In this document: positions 35,677 to 48,247 of the stretch, piece by piece
Numbering within the stretch: the first letter of the stretch is position 1
Layout: each line of letters opens with the position of its first letter
Assembly: GCF_014200435.1 (NCBI RefSeq)
Contig: NZ_JACHBR010000001.1
Location: 3,317,501 to 3,381,500 of the forward strand
Reading direction: 5' to 3'
DNA length: 64,000 nucleotides
Source of the DNA: Sphaerisporangium krabiense
GTDB lineage: Bacteria > Actinomycetota > Actinomycetes > Streptosporangiales > Streptosporangiaceae
Made by a program: the position numbers and the translations under genes
The notes under the pieces: generated by a model
The model's database searches: none
Told to the model about the DNA's origin: nothing
Seen by the model: only the letters and a program-made list of their open reading frames with translations

Positions 35677-37052
35677 CTCCCGAATCGCTGCTTCCCGACA
35701 CGCTCCGCGAGTGGGCCGGGGAGGCCCAAGTGCCCCACGACCTGGCCGACCGCGTCCTGCGGCGGCGCGGGCGGCGGCGTCTCACCACGGTCGTGCTGGC
35801 CACGGGGGCCACGGCCGCGGTGGTCGCCGCGGGAGTGCTGGCGCCGGTGATCGTGCGCGGCGCGGGCGGGCGTGAGGACAGGACCGCGACGGCGGTCACG
35901 CCCACCGCGTCGGCGTCCGTCTCGCCCACCGCGGTCTCGCTCGCCACGCCGCCGCCCGACCCGCTGCCCGAGGGGCCGCCGCCCCGGCCGTCCCCCGTGG
36001 AGGCCGGCGCGCTGCCCGCCTCCCTGGACGTGCGCGCGGACCCGGGGCAGGCGCCGCCGCGTGGCCTGATCGCCGCGGGCCGGATGGCCGTCTCTTCGTA
36101 CTTCGTGTCGGGGTACGAGAAGACGGGCGCGCGGTCCGACCGCCGTCACGACACCTGGTACCTGTACGACCCCCGGACGGACGGGTACGAGCGGACGGAC
36201 TGGTCGACGGTGGACGTGGCCCCCGGCATGCGGCTCGCCGCCGTGCTGGAACGGGACCTGCCCGCCTCCAGGGTCGGCATCCTCGACATGGCCACGCGCC
36301 AGGTGAGGTGGGTCCCGCTGGACCACCCGGTGGCGCGGGTCGCCTGGTCGCCCGACGGCACGAAGGTGCTGGCCACCGCGTACGAGAAGAACCCCGACGT
36401 CCGCGAGAAGGTGTCGGCGGACGGGACGAGCTGGGAGGAGTCCGACCCGGTCCGCACCGGGTTCCACATCGTGGAGGCGTCGTCGGGCACGGCCGCGTTC
36501 CACGCCGTGGACAAGCCGTCCGAGGCACTTCCCGGGCCGCCGGACGCCGCCTTCCAGTGGTCCTCCGACGGCACGCTGATCTCGGAGCCCAACGACCGGA
36601 GGTTCCGCGAGGAGGATCCCCAGCGGCTGTACTACGGCCTCGACGGACGCCGGGCCGGGACGCCCGCGACCGAGGAGCTCGACATCGAGCAGGCGGGGAC
36701 GTCGCCGGACGGCAGGCTTTACGCCGGTCGCCGCGTCTACCCGCGCGGACCGAAGACGATGACGCCGGAGAAGGCCGAGGAATTCGTGGCCCAGCGGGTC
36801 GATGGGCCCGAGACCGTCGTGCGGGACACCGCCACCGGGAAGATCGTCGGACGGCAGTGGATGCTCCAGCTCCTGGCATGGGCGGACAACGATCATCTGA
36901 TCGCGCTGCAGTGCCTCGGCGGGTGCGAGAACGAGTTCGACTCCTACCTGGCGCTGGTCACCGTGGACGGACGGCAGAGCGTCCGGCTCTCCGGCGACAT
37001 GAAGGACAGTCAGCGGCCGGGAAGCTGGCACCCCGTGCTGACCTCGCGCTGA
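35673..37052 (+). CDS. Single-pass membrane protein with WD40-like extracellular domain, sigma-linked
   Basis: 459 residues. A 35-residue cytoplasmic tail (LREWAGEAQVPHDLADRVLR) resembles the tails of proteins paired with SigE-type factors. One membrane helix follows (TTVVLATGATAAVVAAGVLA), then a Thr/Pro-rich linker and a long extracellular beta-rich domain. Repeats such as VARVAWSPDGTKVLATAYE and FQWSSDGTLISE suggest a beta-propeller. Translational coupling to the sigma gene supports an anti-sigma or signal-sensing role. No enzyme motif is visible. Confidence 0.75.
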   Translation: MTPESLLPDTLREWAGEAQVPHDLADRVLRRRGRRRLTTVVLATGATAAVVAAGVLAPVIVRGAGGREDRTATAVTPTASASVSPTAVSLATPPPDPLPEGPPPRPSPVEAGALPASLDVRADPGQAPPRGLIAAGRMAVSSYFVSGYEKTGARSDRRHDTWYLYDPRTDGYERTDWSTVDVAPGMRLAAVLERDLPASRVGILDMATRQVRWVPLDHPVARVAWSPDGTKVLATAYEKNPDVREKVSADGTSWEESDPVRTGFHIVEASSGTAAFHAVDKPSEALPGPPDAAFQWSSDGTLISEPNDRRFREEDPQRLYYGLDGRRAGTPATEELDIEQAGTSPDGRLYAGRRVYPRGPKTMTPEKAEEFVAQRVDGPETVVRDTATGKIVGRQWMLQLLAWADNDHLIALQCLGGCENEFDSYLALVTVDGRQSVRLSGDMKDSQRPGSWHPVLTSR

Positions 37053-37098
37053 CCGTGCCGGCCTCGCGACGGCCTCGCGCCGGCGCCCGCGGCCGGGG

Positions 37099-37848
37099 TC
37101 AGATCAGCCGGGCGAAATGGTTCTGGGGCTTGCGGATCACCAGCGTGATCTCGTCCCGCGTGGCGGGCAGGCGGTCGCCGGACAGGCGCGCCACCACCTT
37201 GCACGCCACGCGGACGAGCCGCGCGTGCGGCCCGCGCAGCGCGGGGCCCGACGTGCCCGAGTAGTCCTCGGCGATCATGAGCCCGCGCATGAGGCAGTAG
37301 GAATGGATGCCCTCGCGGGAGGCGACCTGCTCGTAGATCGCCGGCAGCGGGCCGACCGCGCCCGCGGGGGCGAACCGCGGCCACAGCAGCGCGCGGCACC
37401 AGCCGGGCAGGAGACGGTCGCAGAAGCCGTACGCCGAGGCGCGGTCGCGCATGCGGATCAGCAGGAGCCCGCCGGGACGCAGGGCGTTGACCATGCGGTC
37501 CAGCACGAGCTCGGTGTGGCGCAGGCGCTCGAGCAGGAACGCCGCGTGCACGACGTCGAACGTGCGCGGCAGCAGCGGCGCGTCGCGCAGGTCGCCGAGG
37601 AAGCGGGCGTCCAGGTCGGCGCGGTGCTCCAGCGCGGCGCGCAGCACGGGGAGGTCCTCGTCGATGCCGGTGATCCGGGTCTCGACGCGCTCCAGATCGA
37701 TGCCTCCGCCGCGGCCGCATCCGGCGATCAGGATGTCGAGCCTGCGGCCGAGCTGCTCGGTTCTCAGCTCGCGGATCCGGAGGCTGAACACGTCGCCTTG
37801 GGTGGCGGGCCACCATCGAACCTCTGACATGTCACTCAGGGTAGTCAT
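37099..37848 (-). CDS. SAM-dependent methyltransferase
   Basis: 249 residues from ATG 37848, preceded by GGGGG at suitable distance. Motif I is degenerate but recognisable: ILIAGCGRGGGIDLERVE, followed by TGIDEDLPVLRAA and FDVVHAAFLLERL. Motif with NALRPGGLLLIRMRD is typical of type 11 methyltransferases. The C-terminal half is longer than the minimal fold. The substrate is unknown. It diverges from mfd and faces the sigma-linked membrane protein, so neighbours give no function. Confidence 0.83.
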   Translation of the reverse strand: MTTLSDMSEVRWWPATQGDVFSLRIRELRTEQLGRRLDILIAGCGRGGGIDLERVETRITGIDEDLPVLRAALEHRADLDARFLGDLRDAPLLPRTFDVVHAAFLLERLRHTELVLDRMVNALRPGGLLLIRMRDRASAYGFCDRLLPGWCRALLWPRFAPAGAVGPLPAIYEQVASREGIHSYCLMRGLMIAEDYSGTSGPALRGPHARLVRVACKVVARLSGDRLPATRDEITLVIRKPQNHFARLI

Positions 37849-38060
37849 TGAACCCCCTTCTGTAGTGGATTTACTTTGCGAAAGGACGCTCCGGGGAACC
37901 GGGCCGCCGCCACAGGGGGGCGGCCGGCGCCCGGAAGGGACATTCACCGCGAGATCCGCCGTAGCGGGCGGACGGGTGGTTCCCGGCATGCCGGCCCCGC
38001 GAGGGAAGTAGCCTTGAGGGTGACCCCGGACGCGACGAACCGGGGTCGCGCGCGTCGTCG

Positions 38061-38101
38061 TATAGTGCGCAAGGCACCCGCGAGGGTCGTCTCCGGGTGC
38101 C
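38061..38101 (+). promoter_or_regulatory. mfd promoter -10 and leader hairpin
   Basis: TATAGT (38061-38066) is a good -10 about 140 bp before mfd. Just downstream, GGCACCCG (38073-38080) pairs perfectly with CGGGTGCC (38094-38101) around a 13-base loop and would sit at the very 5' end of the transcript. No clear -35 is seen. The rest of the 360-bp gap (37849-38208) shows no gene. Confidence 0.5.
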
Positions 38102-38208
38102 GCCTGTACCGGTGCGGTGCGCGAGGTGGGTCGCCGCGTGGGGTGTTCGAACGAGCAGGGCCCCGAGGCGAACGAGAAGCCGGACCTGACCACGTGGGGG
38201 CATTTCTG

Positions 38209-41781
<3,573 letters not shown>

Positions 41782-42039
41782 GGCGGCGGTCTTCGTCGTC
41801 GTCCGGGTTCGTTCCTCACCCTCCCTCCTCCTCAGACCACCGCCGCGCCCCTGCCCATGGCCTCGCTCCGCTCGGCGGCGAGGGGCGCTCTTGAGGCGGC
41901 GGTCTTCGTCGTCGTCCGGGTTCGTTCCTCACCCTCCCTCCTCCTCAGACCACCGCCGCGCCCCTCGCGCGCAGAGTCCGTGACGAGGCGGCCGCCAGGT
42001 TTGAGTAGAGTAGGCCCGCCTCTGTTGAAGGGACCGCTT

Positions 42040-42732
42040 GTGAAGTCGATACGTGTGCGCGCGCCGCAGGCCGTCGCGGCCGCCGTGCTGGCGTGCCTCG
42101 CCATGACCGCCTGTTCCTCGCCCGTCCGGGTCGGCGAGGCCGCCACCGTCGGGAACGAGCGCATCAGCACCGGCGAGCTGAACGACAAGATCGCCGAGTT
42201 CCAGGCGGCGCTGAAGAAGTCGAACATCAACGAGTCGCAGCTCCAGATCCCGTCGATCCCGCGCGCGATCCTGCTCCAGCTCATCGCGATCCGCCAGTTC
42301 GACGGGTTCGCCCAGCGCAACGGCATCGCCGTCACCGACGGCGACGTCGACAAGCTGATCTCCGAGCAGGGCGGCTCCCAGCAGCTCGGCATGGCCGCGC
42401 TCGGCAAGGGCGTCGCCCCGTCGATGGCCCGCTCGTGGGTCCGCGGCGGCGTCATCTACCAGAAGGCGCTGGAGCGCTTCGGCGCCAACCTGACCGACCA
42501 GGCGTCGGTGCAGGCCGCCCAGATCAAGCTCGTCCAGCAGCTCGAGGCCGTCCCGGTCAAGATCTCGCCGCGCTACGGCGCCTGGGACAACCAGCAGGGC
42601 GGCATGGTCGACGAGGCCCGGTTCGGCAAGCCCGCCCCGAGCCCGAGCGCTCAGACCCAGCAGGACCCCTCCCAGGGAGGCGAGCTCCAGCAGGACCCGT
42701 CCCAGCAGCAGGATCCCACCGCCGGCCAGTGA
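42040..42732 (+). CDS. SurA N-terminal-like lipoprotein (putative extracytoplasmic chaperone)
   Basis: 230 residues from GTG 42040, eight bases after GAAGGGA. The signal peptide AVAAAVLACLAMTAC ends in a lipobox-like Cys near residue 25. The mature part VGEAATVGNERISTGELNDK followed by a helical region matches the N-terminal domain of SurA/PrsA-type foldases; no parvulin domain is present. The Gln/Asp/Pro-rich tail (QDPSQ repeats) is low complexity. It is conserved next to mfd and mazG in actinobacteria. Its stop overlaps the mazG start region, so they are probably co-transcribed. Confidence 0.85.
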   Translation: MKSIRVRAPQAVAAAVLACLAMTACSSPVRVGEAATVGNERISTGELNDKIAEFQAALKKSNINESQLQIPSIPRAILLQLIAIRQFDGFAQRNGIAVTDGDVDKLISEQGGSQQLGMAALGKGVAPSMARSWVRGGVIYQKALERFGANLTDQASVQAAQIKLVQQLEAVPVKISPRYGAWDNQQGGMVDEARFGKPAPSPSAQTQQDPSQGGELQQDPSQQQDPTAGQ

Positions 42733-42733
42733 G

Positions 42734-43705
42734 ATGACCCTCGTCGTCGTCACGACCTCGCCCCGGGTGGCGCCGGGGCTGCTGAGCGGGCGGGCGTGGG
42801 CGGCCCTCGGCTCAGGCCGGGTGCTCACCGGCTCCGCCGGTCACCCGCTGCTGCCCTACCTCGCGGAAGAGGACATCCCCGTCGAGGTCGTGACGCCCGA
42901 CCCGGTGGCGCTCGCCCGCGACGCCGTCGCCGAGACCATCGTGTGGGTCGCCGCCCAGGACGGCGACGAGCCCTTCATGCGGGCCGTCGGCCGCGCCGCG
43001 CTCGACCTGCCGGAGCCGCCCGTCATCGAGCTGGTCCCCGGCTCCTACGACCTGCCGGGCGCCCGCTTCCTCGACCTGGTCACCGTAATGGACCGGCTGC
43101 GGCGCACCTGCCCGTGGGACGCCGAGCAGACCCACGAGTCCCTGGTGCCGTACCTGCTGGAGGAGTCCTACGAGGTCCTGGAGACGATCGAGGAGGGCGA
43201 CCACGCCTCCCTGCGCGAGGAGCTCGGCGACCTGATCTTCCAGGTCGTCTTCCACTCCCGCGTCGCCCAGGAGCGCGAGGAGGCCGACGGCGGCTTCGAC
43301 GTGGACGACGTCGTGCAGGGCATCGTCGACAAGCTGGTCCGCCGCCACCCGCACGTGTTCGCGGGCGTCGAGGTGAGCGGCGCCGACGAGGTCAACGCCA
43401 ACTGGGACGTGATCAAGGCGGCCGAGCGCGCCGCGAAGGGCCGCGTCTCGCTGCTGGACGGCGTCCCGATGGGCCAGCCGGCGCTGTCGCTCGCGCACGG
43501 CCTGCAGAGCCGCGCCGAGCGCGCCGGCGTCCCCGAGAGTTTGTCCCGCGCCGTCGGCCAGGGCGTCGGCCGCGAGCTGTTCGACCTGGTGCGCCGGGCC
43601 CGCGCGGCGGGCCTGGACCCGGAGGCCGAGCTGCGCGCCGCCGCCCGCGACTACCGCGACCGGGTGCGGGCCTGGGAGCGTTCGCGCGAGGCCCCCGAGA
43701 GCTGA
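42734..43705 (+). CDS. mazG: Nucleoside triphosphate pyrophosphohydrolase
   Basis: 323 residues. The first 110 residues form the N-terminal extension common in actinobacterial MazG. The MazG core then reads TVMDRLRRTCPWDAEQTHES and the metal-binding EESYEVLETIEEGDHASLRE then ELGDLIFQVVFHSRV, with conserved Glu/Asp residues. It hydrolyses (d)NTPs to monophosphates and clears damaged nucleotides. It begins 2 bp after the previous gene. Confidence 0.95.
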   Translation: MTLVVVTTSPRVAPGLLSGRAWAALGSGRVLTGSAGHPLLPYLAEEDIPVEVVTPDPVALARDAVAETIVWVAAQDGDEPFMRAVGRAALDLPEPPVIELVPGSYDLPGARFLDLVTVMDRLRRTCPWDAEQTHESLVPYLLEESYEVLETIEEGDHASLREELGDLIFQVVFHSRVAQEREEADGGFDVDDVVQGIVDKLVRRHPHVFAGVEVSGADEVNANWDVIKAAERAAKGRVSLLDGVPMGQPALSLAHGLQSRAERAGVPESLSRAVGQGVGRELFDLVRRARAAGLDPEAELRAAARDYRDRVRAWERSREAPES

Positions 43706-43842
43706 GCCGTAGGGCGGGAGGGCGCGGCGTGCCGGGGGGCGGGGTCCCGATAGGCTCGGGAGGCAAACCGTCCGCAAGCCGCGCCGCGCACGACGCCGCG
43801 GTGATGGGTTCCGGGGGGCCCACCCCGGGCTGACAAACCTAG

Positions 43843-45129
<1,287 letters not shown>

Positions 45130-45135
45130 GTTTTT

Positions 45136-45173
45136 CCGTATGGCTTGCCCGTATTCGCGGGCAAGCCATACGG
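45136..45173 (+). terminator. Hairpin between eno and the FtsB-like gene
   Basis: CCGTATGGCTTGCCCG pairs perfectly with CGGGCAAGCCATACGG around the loop TATTCG. Five T precede rather than follow the stem on the plus strand. U-tail-less hairpins are common terminators in actinobacteria; the stem ends 13 bases before the next start codon, so it could also reduce expression of that gene. Confidence 0.75.
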
Positions 45174-45186
45174 ACCTGGGAGAAGC

Positions 45187-45603
45187 ATGAACAAGAGACC
45201 GCAGCTCACGGGGAGGGCGGCGATCCTCGCGGTCGTGGTGTGCGCGATCGCGATGAGCCTCGCCTATCCTGTGCGGGAGTTCGTCGCGCAGCGGCGCCAG
45301 ATCGCCCAGCTCGAACACCAGCAGGCCCAGGCGCTGAAAGACCTTCAGGAGCTCGGCGAGCGCGGCAGGCTGCTCTCCGACCCCGAGTACCTCGCGCGGC
45401 TGGCCAAGAGCAGGCTGCACTTCTGCGAGGCCGGCGAGAAGTGCATCGTCGTGCGGGACACCTCCAAGAAGGCGTCGAGCCCCAAGCCCGGCGCGACCCC
45501 GTCGCCGAGCCCTCCCTGGTACCAGACGCTGTGGGAGTCCGTCGAGGCCGCCGACCGGGGCACCGGCCGCCGCGCCGAGCCGACCCGCACCCCGGCGCCG
45601 TGA
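45187..45603 (+). CDS. Septum formation initiator family protein (FtsB/DivIC-like)
   Basis: 138 residues. A short cytoplasmic tail is followed by one membrane helix (AILAVVVCAIAMSLAYPV) and a coiled coil (REFVAQRRQIAQLEHQQAQ, continuing to LKDLQELGERGRLLSDPEYL). The YLARLAKSRLHFCEAGEKC segment is the conserved C-terminal FtsB/DivIC region. The Pro/Ser-rich tail is dispensable in relatives. It would bridge FtsQ and FtsL in the divisome. The gene order with eno and DUF501 is conserved in actinobacteria. Confidence 0.93.
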   Translation: MNKRPQLTGRAAILAVVVCAIAMSLAYPVREFVAQRRQIAQLEHQQAQALKDLQELGERGRLLSDPEYLARLAKSRLHFCEAGEKCIVVRDTSKKASSPKPGATPSPSPPWYQTLWESVEAADRGTGRRAEPTRTPAP

Positions 45604-45653
45604 CGGCGGGTACAGGCCGCACGGGCGTCGGCGCGACAGTCAGGGAGATGACG

Positions 45654-46190
45654 ATGGTGGATCCGGCCGACCTGGCCGTGGTGGAACAGCAGCTCGGCAG
45701 GCCGCCGAGGGGGGTCCGCGCCGTGGCGCACCGCTGCCCGTGCGGGCTGCCGGACGTCGTGGAGACCACGCCCCGGCTGGCCGACGGCTCGCCGTTCCCC
45801 ACGCTCTTCTACCTCACCTGCCCGAAGGCGGCCTCGGCGATCGGCACGCTGGAGTCGTCCGGGCTGATGAAGCGCATGCAGGCCCGCCTCGCGGACGATC
45901 CCGCCCTGGCCGCCGCCTACGCCCGGGCCCACGAGGGCTACGTCGAGGCGCGCGACAAGGCGGCCACCGAGGACGGCGTCGAGCCGCTGCCGCGCGGCAT
46001 GCAGAGCGCGGGCGGCATGCCGGACCGGGTCAAGTGCCTGCACGCGCTCGTCGGCCACGAGCTGGCCGTGCCCGGCGCCAACCCCTTCGGCCGCGAGGCG
46101 CTCGACGCGCTGCCCGCGTGGTGGTGTGACGGCCCCTGCGTGGCCGGACCGGAAGAGGCCCACCCCGAACCCCCTCAGGAGGACGAATGA
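45654..46190 (+). CDS. DUF501 domain-containing protein
   Basis: 178 residues from ATG 45654; ATG 45648 is too close to AGGGAG. DUF501 signatures are GRPPRGVRAVAHRCPCGLPD, FPTLFYLTCPKAASAIGTLE, MPDRVKCLHALVGHELAVPG and PFGREALDALPAWW. The Cys and His residues suggest metal binding, but the function is unknown. It is nearly always between the FtsB-like gene and ppx in actinobacteria; its stop overlaps the ppx start (ATGA). Confidence 0.95.
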   Translation: MVDPADLAVVEQQLGRPPRGVRAVAHRCPCGLPDVVETTPRLADGSPFPTLFYLTCPKAASAIGTLESSGLMKRMQARLADDPALAAAYARAHEGYVEARDKAATEDGVEPLPRGMQSAGGMPDRVKCLHALVGHELAVPGANPFGREALDALPAWWCDGPCVAGPEEAHPEPPQEDE

Positions 46191-47110
46191 CGCGGGTCGC
46201 CGCCATCGACTGCGGGACGAACTCGGTCCGCCTCCTCATCGCCGACGTCGCCGACGGCGGGCTCACCGACGTCGAACGCCGCCTGGAGATCGTCCGGCTC
46301 GGCCAGGGCGTCGACAGGACCGGCAGGCTCGCCCCCGAGGCCCTGGAGCGCACCTTCGGCGCCATGCGCGGCTACGCCAAGCTGATCAAGGAGCACGGCG
46401 CCTCGCCGGTGCGGGTGGTCGCCACGAGCGCCACCCGGGACGCCGCCAACCGCGCCGACTTCGTCACGGGCGTCCGCGAGATCTTCGGCGTCGAGCCGGA
46501 GGTCGTCACCGGCGCCGAGGAGGCCCGCCTGTCCTTCGTCGGCGCGACCACCGGGCTGACCGGCGTCGAGCCGCCCGTGCTGGTCTTCGACATCGGCGGC
46601 GGCTCCACCGAGTTCGTCCTCGGCGCCGAGACCGTCGAGAACGTGCTGTCGGTGGACATCGGCTGCGTGCGCCTCACCGAGCGCCACCTGGCCTCCGGCG
46701 TCACCCCGCGGGCGGTCGCGGCGGCGAGCGCCGACATCGACGCCGCGCTCGACCGGGTCGCGGCCGAGGTGCCGGTGGAGCGGGCGCGCACCGTCATCGG
46801 CCTGGCCGGTACGGTCACCACCATCGCCGGCATCGCCCTGGACGCCCCCGCCTACGACCCCGAGCGCAACCACGGCGCCCGTATCGAGGCCGCGCGCGTC
46901 CACGAGATCTCCCGGCGGCTGCTCGCCATGAGCCACGACGAGCGCGCCGCGATCCCGGTCATGCACCCCGGCCGCGTCGACGTGATCGGCGCAGGCGGCC
47001 TGATCCTCGACCACATCCTCGCCCGCTTCGGCTTCTCCGAGCTCCTCGTCAGCGAGCACGACATCCTCGACGGCCTGGCCTACTCCCTGTACGAGTCGTC
47101 GTCGCGCTGA
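46187..47110 (+). CDS. ppx: Exopolyphosphatase (Ppx/GppA family)
   Basis: 307 residues, the short actinobacterial type without the HD extension. The ASKHA phosphate loops are AAIDCGTNSVRLLIADVADG and VLVFDIGGGSTEFVLGAETV; the adenosine-type motif region reads VIGLAGTVTTIAGIALD. It degrades polyphosphate or pppGpp. It is the last gene of the conserved core block. A TetR gene converges on it 13 bp away. Confidence 0.95.
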   Translation: MTRVAAIDCGTNSVRLLIADVADGGLTDVERRLEIVRLGQGVDRTGRLAPEALERTFGAMRGYAKLIKEHGASPVRVVATSATRDAANRADFVTGVREIFGVEPEVVTGAEEARLSFVGATTGLTGVEPPVLVFDIGGGSTEFVLGAETVENVLSVDIGCVRLTERHLASGVTPRAVAAASADIDAALDRVAAEVPVERARTVIGLAGTVTTIAGIALDAPAYDPERNHGARIEAARVHEISRRLLAMSHDERAAIPVMHPGRVDVIGAGGLILDHILARFGFSELLVSEHDILDGLAYSLYESSSR

Positions 47111-47122
47111 CCGCGCCGGGTC

Positions 47123-47689
47123 TCACGCCTCCCGCGCGCCGGCGTCGACGAGCGCCTCGAAGACCGGGCGCATGAGCCGCAGGACCTGGTCGGGTGACGC
47201 GTCGGACAGGTGGGCGAGCCCGAGGAGATCGCGGCCGATCCGCACGCCGAGCATGAGGGAGGCGGCCAGGTCGCCTCTCAGCCCCGCGTCGCCTCCCGGG
47301 AGCGCCGCCGCGATCCGCTCGGACTGGTGATCGAGGCCGACGCGGACCCGTTCGGTCGCCTCGGGGTGGGTCAGCATCGAGCGGAGCATCGCCATCCGCT
47401 CCCGGCCCTGGTCGTGCAGCTTGAACTCCAGGGTGTTCAGGAGCGATTCCAGGAGCGTGTCCGCTTCGGGCGTCGGCTCGGACTCGGCGGCCGTCGCGGC
47501 GTCGAACAGCCGTTGCTTGGAGCCGAAATGCTGCATGACCAAGGCGGGGTCCACGCCCGCCTGCGCGGCCACGGCTCTGATCGTGGTGCGTTCGAACCCC
47601 TTGGTCGCGAAGAGGGCGCGAGCGTGGGCCAGGATCCGCTCGTGGGTGTGGCGTCGTTGGTCCCGTCGCGGCGGGTGAGGCTCGGACAT
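47123..47689 (-). CDS. TetR family transcriptional regulator
   Basis: 188 residues. The helix-turn-helix FERTTIRAVAAQAGVDPALV and the following MQHFGSKQRLFDAATAAE are typical, followed by a TetR_C_7-like ligand domain. It diverges from a SnoaL-like gene, and two near-identical sites lie in the 85 bp between the starts. It probably represses both. Confidence 0.92.
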   Translation of the reverse strand: MSEPHPPRRDQRRHTHERILAHARALFATKGFERTTIRAVAAQAGVDPALVMQHFGSKQRLFDAATAAESEPTPEADTLLESLLNTLEFKLHDQGRERMAMLRSMLTHPEATERVRVGLDHQSERIAAALPGGDAGLRGDLAASLMLGVRIGRDLLGLAHLSDASPDQVLRLMRPVFEALVDAGAREA

Positions 47690-47696
47690 GTGGTCA

Positions 47697-47715
47697 CTCT
47701 ACGCTTGTTGAGCGG
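47697..47715. promoter_or_regulatory. Putative TetR operator A
   Basis: CTCTACGCTTGTTGAGCGG contains the imperfect palindrome CTCnACnnnnGTnGAG and recurs 32 bp downstream. Confidence 0.6.
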
Positions 47716-47728
47716 ATGCCCGCTTCTG

Positions 47729-47747
47729 CTCTACGTTTGTTGAGCCG
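47729..47747. promoter_or_regulatory. Putative TetR operator B
   Basis: CTCTACGTTTGTTGAGCCG is nearly the same as operator A, three helical turns away, and lies 28 bp before the SnoaL-like start. Confidence 0.6.
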
Positions 47748-47774
47748 CCAGTCCGCGTCGAAGAAGGAGAAGGC

Positions 47775-48233
47775 ATGCCCGAGACTCCGCGCCACCTGCT
47801 CGACCGCTTCCACCAGGCGATGCTGGACTTCTCGCCCGACTCGCTCGCCGATCTGTTCGCCGGCGAGGCGGTCTACGAGTTCGTCTTCTGGACGCCGCAC
47901 CGGGGTCCGTCGCAGCGGTACGACGGACGCGAGGAGATCCGCGCCGGCTTCCGGGCGGCCTGGGCGTCGGTCTCCAGGCCGCCGCTGACCGGACTGCGCG
48001 AGGTGCGCGTGCACGAGACGGCCGACGCCGAAGTGATCATCTGCGAGGGCGAGATGGACGTCGTGAACCACGAGACCGGGCGGCCGTTCACCTCCCGCTA
48101 CCTCCTGGTCCTGCGCGCCCGCGACGGCCGCATCGTCCACCTGCGGGACTATTCCGACGTGCTGCGGACCGCGGCGGGGCTCGGACGCCTGACCCGGCTC
48201 TTCGACCAGGCGCACGCCGCGTCCGCGCCGTGA
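47775..48233 (+). CDS. SnoaL-like/NTF2-fold protein
   Basis: 152 residues. The SnoaL_2 pattern is HLLDRFHQAMLDFSPDSLAD, FAGEAVYEFVFWTPHRGPSQ, YDGREEIRAGFRAAWASV, then a C-terminal beta sheet ending HLRDYSDVLRTAAGLGRL. Such folds include polyketide cyclases and isomerases, but the active residues needed for a call are not clear. The TetR operators upstream suggest ligand-induced expression. Confidence 0.88.
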   Translation: MPETPRHLLDRFHQAMLDFSPDSLADLFAGEAVYEFVFWTPHRGPSQRYDGREEIRAGFRAAWASVSRPPLTGLREVRVHETADAEVIICEGEMDVVNHETGRPFTSRYLLVLRARDGRIVHLRDYSDVLRTAAGLGRLTRLFDQAHAASAP

Positions 48234-48247
48234 ACCCGGGCGCGGCC

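Noticed and set aside
37876-38208. In-frame extension upstream of the mfd ATG
   Set aside because: Codon use and amino acid content are leader-like; the family starts at the MSLSGLLD ATG and the promoter is inside the extension.
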